Positions 48,301 to 58,984 are shown, counted from the stretch's first letter. The stretch is DNA of 64,000 nucleotides from Scenedesmus sp. ARA3 (GCA_004335835.1 RWJK01001263.1:4039-68038); one strand, 5' to 3'. Notes: generated by a model not told the origin, from the letters alone. A program made the numbers and translations.

Positions 48301-50820
48301 GTGCACAAGAACACAGCTGCAGGCCTTCCACAGCAAGAGCAAGGCGCTGCAAGCCAGGCCGCCGGGTACCTTGACAGGCAGCCTGTCCTGCAGCTCCCTG
48401 CTTGCCACATCCAGCAGCCGTGCAGAGATGTACCCGCTGTCGAGCCACAGCCTACTCAGCTCCAGGGCATTGGGGCTCAGCGTCTGCAGCGTCCACGCAA
48501 TGTCCTCCCTGCAAGCCAGTGCAGGCATGAACGCTGGTGAGCTACAAAGCACATCTGCTTCTTCTCTGAACTAGCGTTGCCACAGCCCGCACGCCCATCT
48601 GGGCCGCTGACAAGCAATACGCTGCTGCAATTTATTGCTGCATGTCCTGCAATGTGTGTTGCAGCTGCTGCGCGAGTGCCAGCCAAGGGAACCACCGCGC
48701 ACCTGGCAAGCGCCACGTGCTCGTGCCATTCCTGGGGCAACTGCCGCTGCACCAGGCGCTGCTGTGAATCTGATCCAAGCGGCGGCCCCAGCGGCCCACG
48801 CAAGCCATGCCTGGGCACCAGCAGCGGCTCAAGGCCCTGCAGGCCCAACCGCTGCCGCTCCAGAGCGTTCGACAGCACGTAATCCAGCATGGCACGCTGC
48901 ATGGCCTTGCTGTAGTCTGTGCGCACCTCTTGCATGGCGCTGCTGATGAAATGGTCGAAGAAGGCCTGCGTATGCAGTTGCCGGTCGATGCATACACTTC
49001 TCCAAATCACCGCTGGTCAAACACTGTTGGGTGTGGAAGATGTTGCTTGCAGGAACAGCAGAAGGGGTTGTCAAGCAACTGATTAGAGCCACTTGTGAAG
49101 CAACAGGCACCGTCACATTGCCCAGCTGCTGCCAGCAAGCAGTGTATGCGTCTCCTGCCTAATAGTTGTGCCCGGCTTCCCCGCGCTGCTACTCACGTCA
49201 CTGACGTTTGGTGGCGGCTGGTTTGGCACCATCGACAGAGCATTGCCCATCCACTCCTCCCTGAATGGCGCCACATGCCTGGCATCTATGCCAACCTCCT
49301 GGTAGTAGCAGTAGCGCAGCAGCGCATCCACTAAACTAGCCTCGTCCACTGCTGCTGCTGCTGCTGCTGGTGCAGCTCCAGTACTGCTGGAAAGGCCTGC
49401 AGGCAAGATATCCAAGGCAAAATCCAAACCTCGTGTCGGCCATGCACGTGGTCCTGCACTAGCCTATACACCTTGCTGTGAGCGCAGATTTTAGCAGTTA
49501 CTGGCCAGGAGGCTGCAGGAGGCACAGCGTATGTGGGGCCAGCCGTGCTCTGCTGACTTACCTGTGCCATGCTGCTGCTGCTGTGGCGGCTGCTGGTGTA
49601 GCCCTGCTGCCTTGCTTGCCAGCAATGCTGCTGCCTGCACTTTGGGGCTATGGGATGGGCTGAGGGGCCTGCCCATTGCTGCAACAGCTGCAGCTGTTGG
49701 TGACAGCTCGCCTGCATGGCTGGGGCTCAGTGGCCTGCTGCTGCTATACGGGCTGCGGATATCCCCTAGTGGCTTAGCGCCTGCTCTAGTCCTCGGGGCA
49801 TGAGGGTCCTGCAAGGAGGCACACACAAGCATTGGTTAGAGCTGCCCAAGAAGCGCGTACAGCAGCAAAAGCGCAAGTGCTGCATGACGAGAAACCAGCC
49901 ACTGCTTCTGCAGATCCAGCACTGTGTTGCGTCACTGCCACTGCACATAGGTTGGCGTGAGCAACACAGCTGCTGCGTTGCTCTGGCTGCCGCCCCCGTT
50001 GCAACCACATCTGCTGGTGTGCCTGGCACTGTGCTCTCAACTGCCAGGGCTGAACTGCTGCCAGCAACAGCTGCAAGCTGCTACACTGAGGTACCTGTGG
50101 GAACTCCTCAAACAGTTGAGCAGCAGCTGCCATGGAGCCAGGCGAGTAGTACACGCCGATGCGGTTGGACGGGGCATGGTATGCCTGATCTGCCCTGTCG
50201 CCAAATGGCGCTGCACGTGTGAACAGTGCCTTGTCATTCAGCACTGGCGGCAGCTTGCGCCTCTGCTCCACAACCTACAAACACACCATGCAGACACACA
50301 TGAGTTACAAAGCGCAACTATACTGGAAGCAGGGTTTGCGCTGCAGGCTTGTGTTGTCTCATGTGCAGGAGCGGCGCAGAAAGCAGACATGCCTGCAGTC
50401 ACCTGGCGTGGATATATAACCGCTGCTGCAATGTGCTGCTGCACATGGTTTACACCAGCTCAGCTGCTACATGGATAACCAAAACAAAGGGCATGAGCTG
50501 CTGCATCTGGCTTTCCATCCACTACTTGCATCCAGCCTCGTGAATGCAAACACACCTTCAGTGCAGCAGCATGCTGCTGGTTGCACACAAAGCTGTCCTC
50601 CAAATTGCCGCCAGCTGCATCGCTGGCGCCCTGCAGCATCAGGCAAGGTCATCAAAGACGTTCTCGTAGCTGAAAGTTGAGGGAAACCTGTGCTGCCAGC
50701 AGGCTCACATCGCCAGAGCAGTTGCTGTTCCGCTGGGCCAGGAAGTCTTGCAAGCACCAGACCAGTGGGTGCTGAAACGGATTGTACGCAGGGCCCTCCA
50801 GAGGTTCCCTGGTGTCCTCC
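19687..50820 (-). CDS. Axonemal inner-arm dynein heavy chain (monomeric, DNAH3/7/12 group)
   Basis: ATP-driven minus-end motor of the inner arm in cilia. About 31 kb, with dozens of short exons. The stem runs from 50820 to about 42900 and the linker to about 40890. AAA1 follows (split P-loop [15 protein letters not shown]; Walker B CFDEFN), then AAA2 (about 38000-37000), AAA3 ([16 protein letters not shown]) and AAA4 ([13 protein letters not shown]). The coiled-coil stalk with microtubule-binding tip spans 31800-29150, AAA5-AAA6 about 28800-22900, and the C-terminal domain ends [20 protein letters not shown]...[12 protein letters not shown] at TAA 19687. [19 protein letters not shown] and [19 protein letters not shown] place it with single-headed inner-arm chains. 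The chosen start (exon [20 protein letters not shown], 50820-50686) joins in phase to [14 protein letters not shown] (50276) but its donor GTTTCC is weak; an internal ATG at 50271 is the alternative. Odd: AAA2 P-loop GQSYGMKT and low-complexity insertions near the C-terminus. Confidence 0.95.
20858..20912 (-). repeat. Copy of a dynein exon start, intronic
   Basis: Repeats the start of the exon that begins at about 20817 ([13 protein letters not shown]). The copy reads GTGCCCGGGCTGTGGCTGCG on the minus strand and lies about 85 bp upstream of the real exon, with a decayed acceptor. Confidence 0.8.
25212..25250 (-). repeat. Copy of a dynein exon start, intronic
   Basis: Matches the start of the exon at about 25060 ([12 protein letters not shown]), including CGCAG before it. 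The copy reads TGTGTGAGAAGGACAAGCT. A CTG tract and the trailing aatgctccacctcac block also recur in both places, so the duplicated unit was near 200 bp. Confidence 0.75.
26190..26995 (-). repeat. Duplicated start and end of the same dynein exon
   Basis: The real exon is about 26720-26484 ([19 protein letters not shown] ... [12 protein letters not shown]). Two copies of its start ([10 protein letters not shown]) lie upstream at 26770-26850 and 26930-26995. Two copies of its end (GACGAGGCGGCAGTCAA..CTGCAG-type) lie downstream at about 26362-26402 and 26187-26225. All are partial and sit in the flanking introns. Confidence 0.88.
28941..29440 (-). repeat. Duplicated start and end of a dynein stalk exon
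   Basis: Real exon about 29300-29148 ([20 protein letters not shown] ... [10 protein letters not shown]). A copy of its start lies upstream at about 29386-29436 and a copy of its end (GAGGTGGAGCTGTGCA...AAGCTGGACAG) downstream at 28941-28985. The downstream copy carries GTGAGT after CTGGACAG, a better donor than the GTGTGG of the apparent exon. Confidence 0.85.
29150..31800 (-). other. Dynein stalk and microtubule-binding tip
   Basis: Coiled-coil 1 (about 31800-30610: [56 protein letters not shown]) is followed by the tip region ([20 protein letters not shown], about 30330-29880) and coiled-coil 2 (29712-29150: [37 protein letters not shown]). Order and motifs are typical for axonemal chains. 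Confidence 0.85.
30336..30376 (-). repeat. CTG tract directly before a dynein 3' splice site
   Basis: In the coding direction an uninterrupted CTG run leads into CTGCCAG and the exon starting at 30332 ([14 protein letters not shown]). It stands in place of a polypyrimidine tract. Confidence 0.8.
33171..33206 (-). other. Dynein AAA4 P-loop
   Basis: [20 protein letters not shown]. The GRQS form with Arg in place of the usual GKT/GKQS is seen in many axonemal heavy chains. Confidence 0.85.
35326..36006 (-). other. Dynein AAA3 nucleotide site
   Basis: Canonical P-loop [13 protein letters not shown] at about 36025-35981 and Walker [11 protein letters not shown] at about 35357-35322, separated by introns. 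Confidence 0.88.
35480..35514. repeat. 18-bp tandem duplication in a dynein intron
   Basis: The unit gtgctagatgccaagaag occurs nearly twice, in the intron after the AAA3 P-loop exons. Apparently neutral. Confidence 0.7.
37888..37911 (-). other. Dynein AAA2 P-loop, non-canonical (GQSYGMKT)
   Basis: The codons read GGC CAG AGC TAC GGC ATG AAG ACA. The glycine normally before Lys-Thr in GxxxxGKT is methionine. Flanks ([10 protein letters not shown] before, [10 protein letters not shown] after) are normal for AAA2, so this is not a misalignment. Confidence 0.9.
39971..40560 (-). other. Dynein AAA1 main ATPase site
   Basis: The P-loop is split by an intron: the exon ending near 40555 gives ...APAGPAG and the exon starting at 40288 gives [11 protein letters not shown]. 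Walker [10 protein letters not shown] lies at about 39990-39970. All residues needed for hydrolysis are present. Confidence 0.9.
43945..44197 (-). repeat. Three copies (~105-bp spacing) of a dynein exon start
   Basis: The real exon starts at 43981 ([20 protein letters not shown]). Copies of its start lie upstream at about 44045-44090 and 44150-44195; the second is more decayed. Each shows a form of GACCTC..TGCGGCGGCTGCTGGACA. Confidence 0.85.
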
Positions 50821-52434
50821 ATCTGCGTACTACAGCTGCTATTGCTGCATGCTTAGTTCAATCTTCCTGCTGTACAAAATCACAGTAAACAGCCACCTCT
50901 AATGATTTCGAGATGTGGAGGTCCAAAGCCGTAACTCGTCCACGTTAAAGAATCGACGATATAAGCAATTATCACCTCATCAAACCGTCTGGCCAACTGA
51001 GCAAGTGGGTGGCGGACGTTTAGGGTTTTTTGTTACGAAGCTCTCTGCACTCGTGATCTCTATCAGACGACTCAAAACGTCATTTTTGTTACCTATGAAA
51101 AACGTTTTGAGCATTGTAGCACAGAGAGAGGCTTAAGTCGATTTAAATGCCATCTGGTCAAACGCAGTACCGGTAAGATCCGAACTGGAGCCAAAACAGC
51201 TGGAACAACAGCAGCGTTTGTTGACTAAAAACAGCCTGAAGCTTTCGGACCAAGTGAAGATGGACCCATTACCGGCGTTGCATGAGCGCAAGGGGACAAC
51301 GGCCAGCCGCACATATGCATGCTGTTGATGGGGCCAGGAGCAGCAAATGTTGGCTACCCAAAACTGCTGACAGCAGACTGCAGGGTGCTTCACATACAAA
51401 CACAGCCCCTTGTTGGCATGGGTTCCATGCCTGACCACAGCTACCCTTTGCGCATCCCACACCATATTTTGACGGCCTAAAGCCGGCAGCTTGGCTGGCA
51501 TGCAACTAGCTTGTGACTGACAGGGCGCCCAGCTGCACCAGCTGAAAAGCAGTGGTGCTCACATGACCACCCCAAGCTGCAAGCACTGCTTGCTTTCAAA
51601 CCACCTTGAGCGGTGCTCTGCCATGCCACCATATGAGAAAGTGCAGCAGAAAATGGCTCCCACCGAGCATCTGCCGACACCAACTATATCTAATCCATGG
51701 CACGTGCAGGCCAGGTGCATGACATGCAGCAACGCTGCAGCGCAAGATGTGCACAGCACTGCAAACCCATCCGCAATGCAACTGATACACTACATACCAA
51801 GCGGTTGACTGAGCGGGTTTGCCCATTCGTAGTTGAAAGGCCTGGAAGCTGCAGCCGTCTGGGCTTCCTGACCTGCTATGCCAACGACGCTGCTGCGGCA
51901 GCGCGCTGCTCATCTGCCAGCTGCCCATGCCTAGACAGTGCTGCTGCTGCTGCTGCACCTGCGACCTACACTATCCGAGGCAGCGGCCCAGCCACCTGCA
52001 GCAACACCAGCAGGCAGGCAGCGGCAGGTCAGACAGTTGTTGACAAACAGACTGCATTCAACTTGCAAGTGGGCGACCAAAGTAATCGCTGATTGAAAAA
52101 TCCGACTCCAGTAACAAATTCATGTTACGCGGCTGCCATAACTTCGCTCCGTGCGCAAGATATGGCCAGTGCTGTAGCTGCGCTGCAGATGCATAGTAGC
52201 CAGACGCATCTGCCATGCCACAGATCTCCTGCACTGCACGCCCTCCCAACATGTGTTCACATCGCTGCACTGCCAGCGACCAGCAAACCACCATGGCAGC
52301 AGCCAGCAAGCCACCCTCACCAGGTCTGCTATTTTCATTGAAGAAGGGTCTTCCATGCAAGCAAACAACTGTGCTGCATGCTCCTTCTGATACTCGTTGC
52401 TGTGCACCACACAGCCAGAGACCAAAGACGCAAC
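50821..52434. other. Intergenic, CDKA 3' end to dynein start
   Basis: About 1.6 kb. No frame resembles a known family. It is more AT-rich around 50880-51130, which also holds a small inverted repeat (TCAAAACGT/ACGTTTTGA, about 51070-51112). Should contain the CDKA 3' UTR and the dynein promoter. A decayed copy of the last CDKA exon end lies at 52319-52363. Confidence 0.55.
52319..52363 (-). repeat. Decayed copy of the CDKA last-exon end
   Basis: Matches 52459-52505 ([10 protein letters not shown] codons followed by GTGAGGG). Lies about 140 bp downstream of the original in the direction of transcription. The copied part includes the donor-like CTGGTGAGGG. Confidence 0.8.
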
Positions 52435-55400
52435 CTATGATATGACAGCACGCGCCCTCACCAGATCTGCTATGTCGTTGAAGAAGGGGTGCGCCAGCGC
52501 CTGGCGTGCGGTGATGCGCATCTGCGGGTCATACACCAGCATGCGCCCCAGCAGGTCCAGCCCGGGAGGATCCAGCGCGGGGCACATGTCCTGCAAGCAG
52601 CCAGCCGTGAAGGAAAGAAAGTGGGAGAAATGCAATTTCACGTGCACATGTACTTGCTTGTAATATGCTGCGTTGGCGCGATACAGGCAAGCAACAAGCA
52701 GGCGATGTGAACAGAGTGCAGCTGACAACCCAATCAAGCGCAGCGGCAGCAGCAGCAGCGGCGCCGCACCTGCAGCGGCTGCGGCCGCCAGCGCGGGAAG
52801 GTGTCCTTGTAGTCCGGCAGGTTGCGCACGCCCGGCCACACCGACTCATCGGGGGTGCCCAGCTTCATGAAGATCTTGTACAGCTCGTCAATCTCCTGCA
52901 GCAGCAAATGGCAGCGAAAAAAAAAGCAAGATGTGGGGTTTGAACTCTACACTGCTATGCCCACATCCATCGGGGGTGCCCAGATCTTGTACAGCTCGTC
53001 AGTCTCCAGCAGTTGCACACGGCAGCAGCAAACAAGACAATGTGCTTTGAGTTTCCTGCTGCTGTGGCATAAGTGACAGGGGTGCCCTGCTGCAATGATG
53101 AACACATGATGCTCACCAAGTCCGACAGGAGGAGATGCCTGTAGTTATTCATTCCACTCAACTCGGTGATTGGCATGTCCCGGTGTCTGTGCATCGCATC
53201 ATGTACGTCACCAGCAGCACACCACATGACACCACGAACGCACCGAGTCCCCAGGGAAGAGCGGCCTGTGGTTGATCATCTCCACGAAGATGCAGCCGAT
53301 GGACCAGATGTCCACGGGCGTGGAGTAGGTCTTGGCGCCCAGCAGGATCTCCGGCGAGCGGTACCACAGCGTCACCACCTGCACAAGATAACACAGCGTG
53401 CGAAATGACAGGTTTGAAAACACACACGTATGTGTGGTAGTCTTTCTTGCCGGCAGACACACAGCCAGAGCAGCCCAGCAGAATCTCCAGCGAGCGGTAC
53501 AGCAGCGTCACCACCTGCAAGAGTGTGTGGCAAAGTGACAAAAAGTGACACATTTGCAGGGCACACACGTGTCACGAGGTGGTGCATCTTGCCGGCAGGG
53601 CCAGACGAGAATAGTGCGGCAGTACAAGACAAACAGGCACAAAGGCAGACGGCAGATAGGTGGCGTATGACTGCATTCTGCAACAGAGCACGACCCGGCT
53701 GAGACTGGCTCTCATGCCAGCAAGGCGACTGCGGCAGCAGGCACCAGTTGGACTGGCAGCGCAGCAACAGCACTGCAGGCAGAGCTGCAGCAATGGCTGC
53801 GTCTCCTGCGCACCTCGTGTGTGTATGCGCGCACGGGGATGCCAAATGCGCGCGCTAGGCCGAAGTCTGCCAGCTTGAGCTGGTTGTGCTGCCTGTCTAT
53901 GAGGAGGTTCTGAGGCTTGAGGTCACGGTGCAGGATGCTGCAGAGACACGACGAAACAAGCATGCAAGGCAGTAATGATCAACAGTAAGATCAGCGCTAG
54001 GTGATAGTAGTGTGACAGTGCAAGTTATGCACCAGACAATGCGGTTGGCTGTGCACGTGCTGATGTCAGCTGCGACTAGATCAATCTACGTCAGAGATCA
54101 AGTGCCATCGCTCAAGTGCCCACTGCTGCTGCTGATCCTGTCCCCGGGTGTTTGCATATGCAGCAGATGGTCCTGGATGGTCTGCTGCTGAGCGCTGCTG
54201 CTCTTTCCCTGCTGCTGCTGCTGCTGCTGCTACTGCTGCCAGCCCTCACCGTCTCGAGTGGCAGTAGGCTATGCCTGAAAGCATCTGCCACAGGTACAGC
54301 TGCAGCACACAAGAAAAGTAAACAGCGGACGGCACCAGAGTTACAAAATGCATCAAACCACCATACAATCACACCGCAGGTAGCACCAATTTGCCGCCTA
54401 ACAGCTGGTTGCACAGTCATGCTGTTCCTACAAACGCTGAGCACACAGGCAGCAAGCTACTCCCCCGCGGTCATCACAGCGTGCACTATGAAGTTTGTAT
54501 GCATCCTGTGTGAACTTCCTGCTCTTCACAGTCTGAAGTTCCCACCTTGATGAGCCTGTGGTCGCTGCTGAAGCCTGGCAGTGCATCCATCAGCTTCTTG
54601 AGGTCTAGGTCCAGGTACTCAAACACCAGGTACAGCCGCTTGTCCGCGTGGATCACGTCATACAGCCTGGCAGCAGCAGCAGCAGCGGCAGCAGCAGCCG
54701 CAGGCAATCGTTACTAGAGGTAATAATACTGGGTATTCGCACTGTAGAAGCACCAGACAGTAGCCTCGCCAGCGACACGACATGGGTGCGCCGCTGTATG
54801 TAGTGCAGACAGCAGTGAAGGTCCCGAGCCGCACACAGCAGCCGTATGTAAGTGACTGCATGGCACGCTTGTTGCTGCAGCTGCTGCCATCAAAGATAGT
54901 AGCACCTGCACACCCCACCACCATCACCAGGCCCCAAGTGCAGCGCATGCGGTGTGAACCATCCCCCAGCAAAGGCGAGTAGTGTGCACGCACAGCATTG
55001 GGCTGGTTCGCCCGGCCTGTGCCAGGCTGCATGAACCAACAGCATGACTGCTGCAGCATGCCTTGTCATTGGTCAAACGCTACGCTTTGTCGGCGCCAGC
55101 AGCTCGTGGCTTGAGTAGCACTGCTGCAAACTGCTGCTGCTGTGCAGCATTGCCAGCAATGCACTACATGCAGCTGGTGCTTCCTGTGTAGCTGACTCTG
55201 GCTGCTGCAGCATACGCTGCAAAACACACCAGTTGGCAAGGCCAGGAGGCCAACACACCTGACTACGTTTGGGTGGTTCAGCTCCTTGAGCAGAGCAATC
55301 TCCCGGATTGCTGTGCTGGGCACACCTTCCTCCTCTTGCTCAAGCCTGATCTTTTTGAGGGCCACAATCATGCCGGTGCGCGTGTCCCTGGCCTTATACA

Positions 55401-55588
55401 CCACACCATAGGTGCCCTCACCCACACGATCCAAGCGCTCATACTGCACACAGCACCAGATGTCGGTTGCCAAGTGAGAGAAGCAGAAGAGCAGTACACC
55501 TGTACAGACACGGGTTGATGGCTGCTGCTTGGGCAGCATGCAGCTGCCCAGCGCTTGCATAGATGCTTAAATGGCTTACCTTTTCCAT
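52435..55588 (-). CDS. CDKA: Cyclin-dependent kinase A (PSTAIRE CDK)
   Basis: Ser/Thr kinase driving the cell cycle with cyclins, in nucleus and cytoplasm. Eight exons: 55588-55580 (MEK), 55443-55259, 54666-54546, 54299-54250, 53937-53814, 53378-53244, 52895-52770 and 52590-52435; 906 nt, 301 residues plus stop, near the usual 294. Motifs in order: [18 protein letters not shown] with Thr/Tyr inhibitory sites, catalytic Lys in VALKKI, cyclin-binding PSTAIRE, hinge [22 protein letters not shown] catalytic loop, [12 protein letters not shown]-loop [18 protein letters not shown], and [20 protein letters not shown]. The exact PSTAIRE identifies CDKA rather than the algal CDKB. The reading frame passes a GTGAGG donor-like site 30 bp before the stop, so an extra 3' exon is possible. 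Head-to-head with the carrier gene. Three exon boundaries have decayed duplicates nearby. Confidence 0.94.
52960..53015 (-). repeat. Decayed copy of a CDKA exon start
   Basis: Matches the start of exon 7 ([18 protein letters not shown], real at 52895 downward) but lacks about 12 bp encoding part of IFMK. It lies about 115 bp upstream in the intron. Confidence 0.8.
53440..53605 (-). repeat. Decayed copy of CDKA exon 6 start and its upstream intron
   Basis: The acceptor and first part of exon 6 ([14 protein letters not shown], real at 53378) recur at about 53472-53520 as [14 protein letters not shown]; upstream intron sequence with cttgccggcag recurs as well. The spacing is about 140 bp. The copy has W-to-L and P-to-L changes and then loses homology. 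Confidence 0.85.
54669..54700 (-). repeat. CTG-rich tract before a CDKA 3' splice site
   Basis: CTG/CCG repeats run into CTGCCAG, directly before exon 3 (starts 54666, [12 protein letters not shown]). Another CAG tract (on the coding strand) follows the donor of exon 4 at about 54205-54240. Confidence 0.75.
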
Positions 55589-56071
55589 CCTGCGGGGTCA
55601 GGCAGCCCCAGGGCCCTGCTAGCAGGCCTGATATTGTCCTGCTGTATGGCGCCCAGCTGCTGCCTGTTCCGAGGACAGTTTCTGAACGTTTGAAACGGCG
55701 CAGGTTGATTGCAAGAGCAGAACAGATTGGGATCGAGCGGTTGTGCCTGGCGCAGCCTGAAGGATAAGTGGCGGGCTACTCGAACCAGGCCAATAACACC
55801 TACTCACTTGACAAGTGGGGCAACACACAACTCCAGGTGCCAACACGCATGTGCTGATCAGCCTCGAACGCGCAGAAAACCCGAGATTCGCTTTGATTGC
55901 TTGCCGCCATCTATTCTCATCAGCAGCCTGAGGCAACAGCAGTATCGACTTCACCGTGCACTCAACTGCCTTCATTAGCGAACATAGGTGCTTATACAAG
56001 CTGACAGACCAGAATTGAGGGCATGCTGTGGCACACACGTGCCTTAGATCATCAGGCACACCGCCAAAAAC
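55589..56071. promoter_or_regulatory. Divergent promoter region, CDKA / carrier
   Basis: 483 bp between two outward-facing start codons. No coding frame is convincing. It must hold both 5' UTRs and both core promoters; I do not see a clear TATA box. Confidence 0.5.
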
Positions 56072-57445
56072 ATGCCAGACAGTAGCGCAGGCAAGCAGCA
56101 GGACGCTAAGGCAGAGTTTGAGTTCCCAATAGGTGAGCAAGGTGCCTCGAATGCATGTTTAGCTTAACAGCAGTATGCTGTAGCGGCAGCAGCTCGCCAA
56201 GCAGCAGCCGCTTGGCGCAGTTGCTGCTGCAGACACCTGCTGCATGAGCACCCTGAAGCAGCGCGACAGCACTCATTGGCAGCAGCAGCAGCAGCAACAG
56301 CATGCAGCATTGTACCTGCAGGAAAGTCACAATGGTTAATGCGTACAGCACATGTGTATGTCCTGTTATTCCGTCATAGAGGGGCTGAAGCGGCTCAAGG
56401 CAGTTGTGCAATGCCAGTAAGCTTGCACGCCTCACCGGCTCAAGTATCCCTCCCGCCCCGTCCTTTCTACCTCTGCCGGTGCGCTACCATCCCACCTTGT
56501 CACTTGTCACTTGTCACTTGTCACTGTCAATTGTCATCTGCAGACAACAACCCGCACACCAACTACCGCCACCAGGAGCCATGGACAGCGCTTGCACTAG
56601 ACAACCTTCACGGCTTTGCCATCCAGCTGGCGTGTGCGGGAGGCTCAGGTGCCATTGCAAAGACAGCAGTAGCACCACTGGAGCGAGTCAAGGTCCGTTA
56701 CAAGCAACGCTGCACAGCAGCGTAGCAGGGTGTGCGGCAGTGGTTCGGCAGTGCAGGCTGAATGCGCAGTGCACGCTGCGCAGTACACAGTTGAGGGCTG
56801 CCCTGTTGTGAGTTGCTACGCAGCGGCACATACGTGCATGGCAGCGCTCGCAGCGGACCCACAACTTGTAGCTGCTGATGCTGGCGCCTGTAGAGGCAGC
56901 AACGCAAACAATGATATCTGTGGTGCAGCACCACTTACAGTTGTTGTTCTGCCGTAATCAGCTGCTGCGCATGTTTAGGACAACCTTCACCTAAAACCCT
57001 GTTGTGGTGTCCTGCTTGCGCCTGCCTGCTTGCAGATCCTGCTGCAGGTGCAGCAGATGAGCAGCCTGCCGCAGCAGCAGCAGTACAAGGGCCTGTGGGA
57101 TGCACTGCGGCGGATACCCAGCAGAGAAGGCGGCATTGCGGTGAGCAGCGGGCTTACACTGGGGCTGGCAGCAGCAGCAGCAGCAGCAGCAGCACTGGTG
57201 GCGGGTAGCCGCTGAAAGCCGCAACCGCAGCAACGCGTATAGCAGGATAAATGGGCTGCTCCAATGGCTGCAGCACCAGAGTTTCTGGGATGTGCACGAT
57301 AGCCGGCAGAGCTCAAGGCATGGTGCTGCATGCAGGCGTTGATGCTGTGCTGCTGAGAAGAGCAGTGCACTTGCCACAGCAGTTGGTGCACATAAACTGC
57401 AGGTGGCATTGAGCACAGAGATGAAAGGGTTATGATCTTGAAGGG

Positions 57446-57483
<38 letters not shown>

Positions 57484-58984
57484 TCTGCAGCAGCGCAACA
57501 CGCCACATCAAATGTTGGAATGTGCTGCCTGCCTTGCAACTGGGCTAACATGGCGCGGCTGCTGCCTGACAAGGGCCTTGCCTTTGCTCTGCATCAGTTC
57601 AAGCTCATGTTCATGCGGCATGTCCGTGTGTTGTGTGTTTCTGCAGGCGCTGTACCGCGGCAACGGTGCTAACGTGGCGCGGCTGCTGCCTGACGTGGGC
57701 TTCAAGTTTGCGGTGCACGACCAGTTCAAGCTCATGTTCACGCCACCAGACGGCAGCCCGCTTGGTGTGCAGGAGAAGATGGCGGCAGGAGCAGCCACTG
57801 GTGAGGGCGGCTGCTGCAGTGCACTGCACTGCTCTGGGCATCGGCAAAAATTGCTGAGTCACAACTGTTCTATGCTGAGTCACAACTGTGGCTGCAAGGC
57901 ATGCTGCGCACAAACAAGCTGTACTTGCTGGACTTCACCACTCAAGCAAAAGCACGACGCCATCCATCCTAGCGACTGGCACATCGTCTCTCATGCAGAC
58001 TTGCTGTGCCATAAGCAACCTCCTACAGCACCATACCAAGCACGGGCCTGCCATTTTTCACCCGCTGCCGCACCCTTTCCACTGCAGGCATCCTGCGCAC
58101 GCTCATGTTCTACCCGCTGGACTTCAGCCGCACGCGCCTCACCGCAGACACCACGCCAGCAGGCCAGCAGCGGCCCTTTGCTGGCGTGGCCTCCTGCCTG
58201 CGGCACGCGTGGCACCAGCGCGGGCTGCGGGCCTGGTATCAGGGCATGGGCATGTCACTGCCGGGGGTGGTGGTGTACACCAGCATCAGCTTCACCGCAT
58301 ATGACTCACTCAAGGTGGGTGGCGGGCGATGTAGCTGCATACCGCATAGGGCTGCATGGCTATTGTGCGTGACAACGGTGTAGCTGCATGGCGGGTCGGC
58401 TGTGTAGCTGGGCGGGAATTTGGGTGATGTGCTGGGGCTTGATGTCTTGTGGGCGCGTCTGGATGGCGCATCGGCAACACGTCACTGTCTGTTGTTATCG
58501 TGACTGCCTGCATACGCTCCTCTGCCTGCAATGCTGCACCGCGCCAGCCTACTTTACCCTTTCTTCCTTACTCCCCTGCCTGTCACCCGCCGCGTCATGC
58601 GCCTCCCCACGCTGTTGTCACCTGCAGCAGCAGCTGCCGGCAGACAAGGCGTCCAAGGAGCAGTGGTGGTACCCCTTCGCCAAGATCGGCTGCGGCGCAG
58701 CGGCAGGTATCGCAGCGCAGACCGCGAGCTACCCGCTAGACACGCTGCGGCGGCGGCTGCAGGTGAACGGCGCCCCTGGCACTAGCCTGCAGTACAAAGG
58801 CTACCTGCACTGCCTGCGGCACATGGCGCAGCATAAGGAGGGGCTGCTGCGGCAGCTGTTCCGGGGCTGGGGCATCAACTGCTTGAAAACGGCGCCTGGC
58901 GCAGCGGTGCAGTTTGTGGCGTATGATTTGCTGCGGCTGGCGGTGACGAGTATAGATCCTGCAGGGGCGGTTTCGCCGCTGTAG
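56072..58984 (+). CDS. Mitochondrial carrier family protein, ADP/ATP-carrier-like
   Basis: Six-helix membrane exchanger. Six exons: 56072-56132, 56544-56692, 57036-57140, 57647-57800, 58088-58314 and 58628-58984; 1053 nt, 350 residues plus stop. Three carrier repeats are visible, each with a PX(D/E)XX(K/R)-type signature: TAVAPLERVKILLQVQQ, FYPLDFSRTRLTAD and SYPLDTLRRRLQVNG. The second repeat resembles ADP/ATP carriers (YPLDFxRTRLxAD), but the RRRMMM hallmark of true ADP/ATP translocases is replaced by LRRRLQ. The substrate is therefore open: a nucleotide or cofactor is likely. No long targeting peptide precedes the first helix (starts MPDSSAGKQQDAKAEFEFPI). Exon 2 ends at a weak GTCCGT donor, but the joined frame is good. 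A duplicated partial exon 4 lies upstream at 57540-57615. Confidence 0.9.
56496..56523 (+). repeat. (CTTGTCA)4 heptamer array before a 3' splice site
   Basis: Four perfect copies, ending 20 bp before the exon 2 boundary of the carrier gene and followed by degenerate ttgtcat-ctgcag. Confidence 0.85.
57455..57481 (+). repeat. (CAG)n tract in a carrier intron
   Basis: An uninterrupted CAG run, just before the decayed exon 4 copy. Confidence 0.85.
57540..57615 (+). repeat. Decayed copy of carrier exon 4
   Basis: Reads NMARLLPDKGLAFALHQFKL-like codons with ACATGGCGCGGCTGCTGCCTG. It matches 57665-57745 (NVARLLPDVGFKFAVHDQFK) and lies about 123 bp upstream; a 3-bp and other small changes separate the two copies. 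Confidence 0.85.

Noticed and set aside
51133..51501. Minus-strand frame between CDKA and dynein
   Set aside because: Cys-rich low-similarity frame with no supporting exons or motif; more likely 3' UTR or intergenic DNA.
56072..58984. Naming the carrier a true ADP/ATP translocase
   Set aside because: The RRRMMM signature is absent (LRRRLQ instead), so the substrate was left open.
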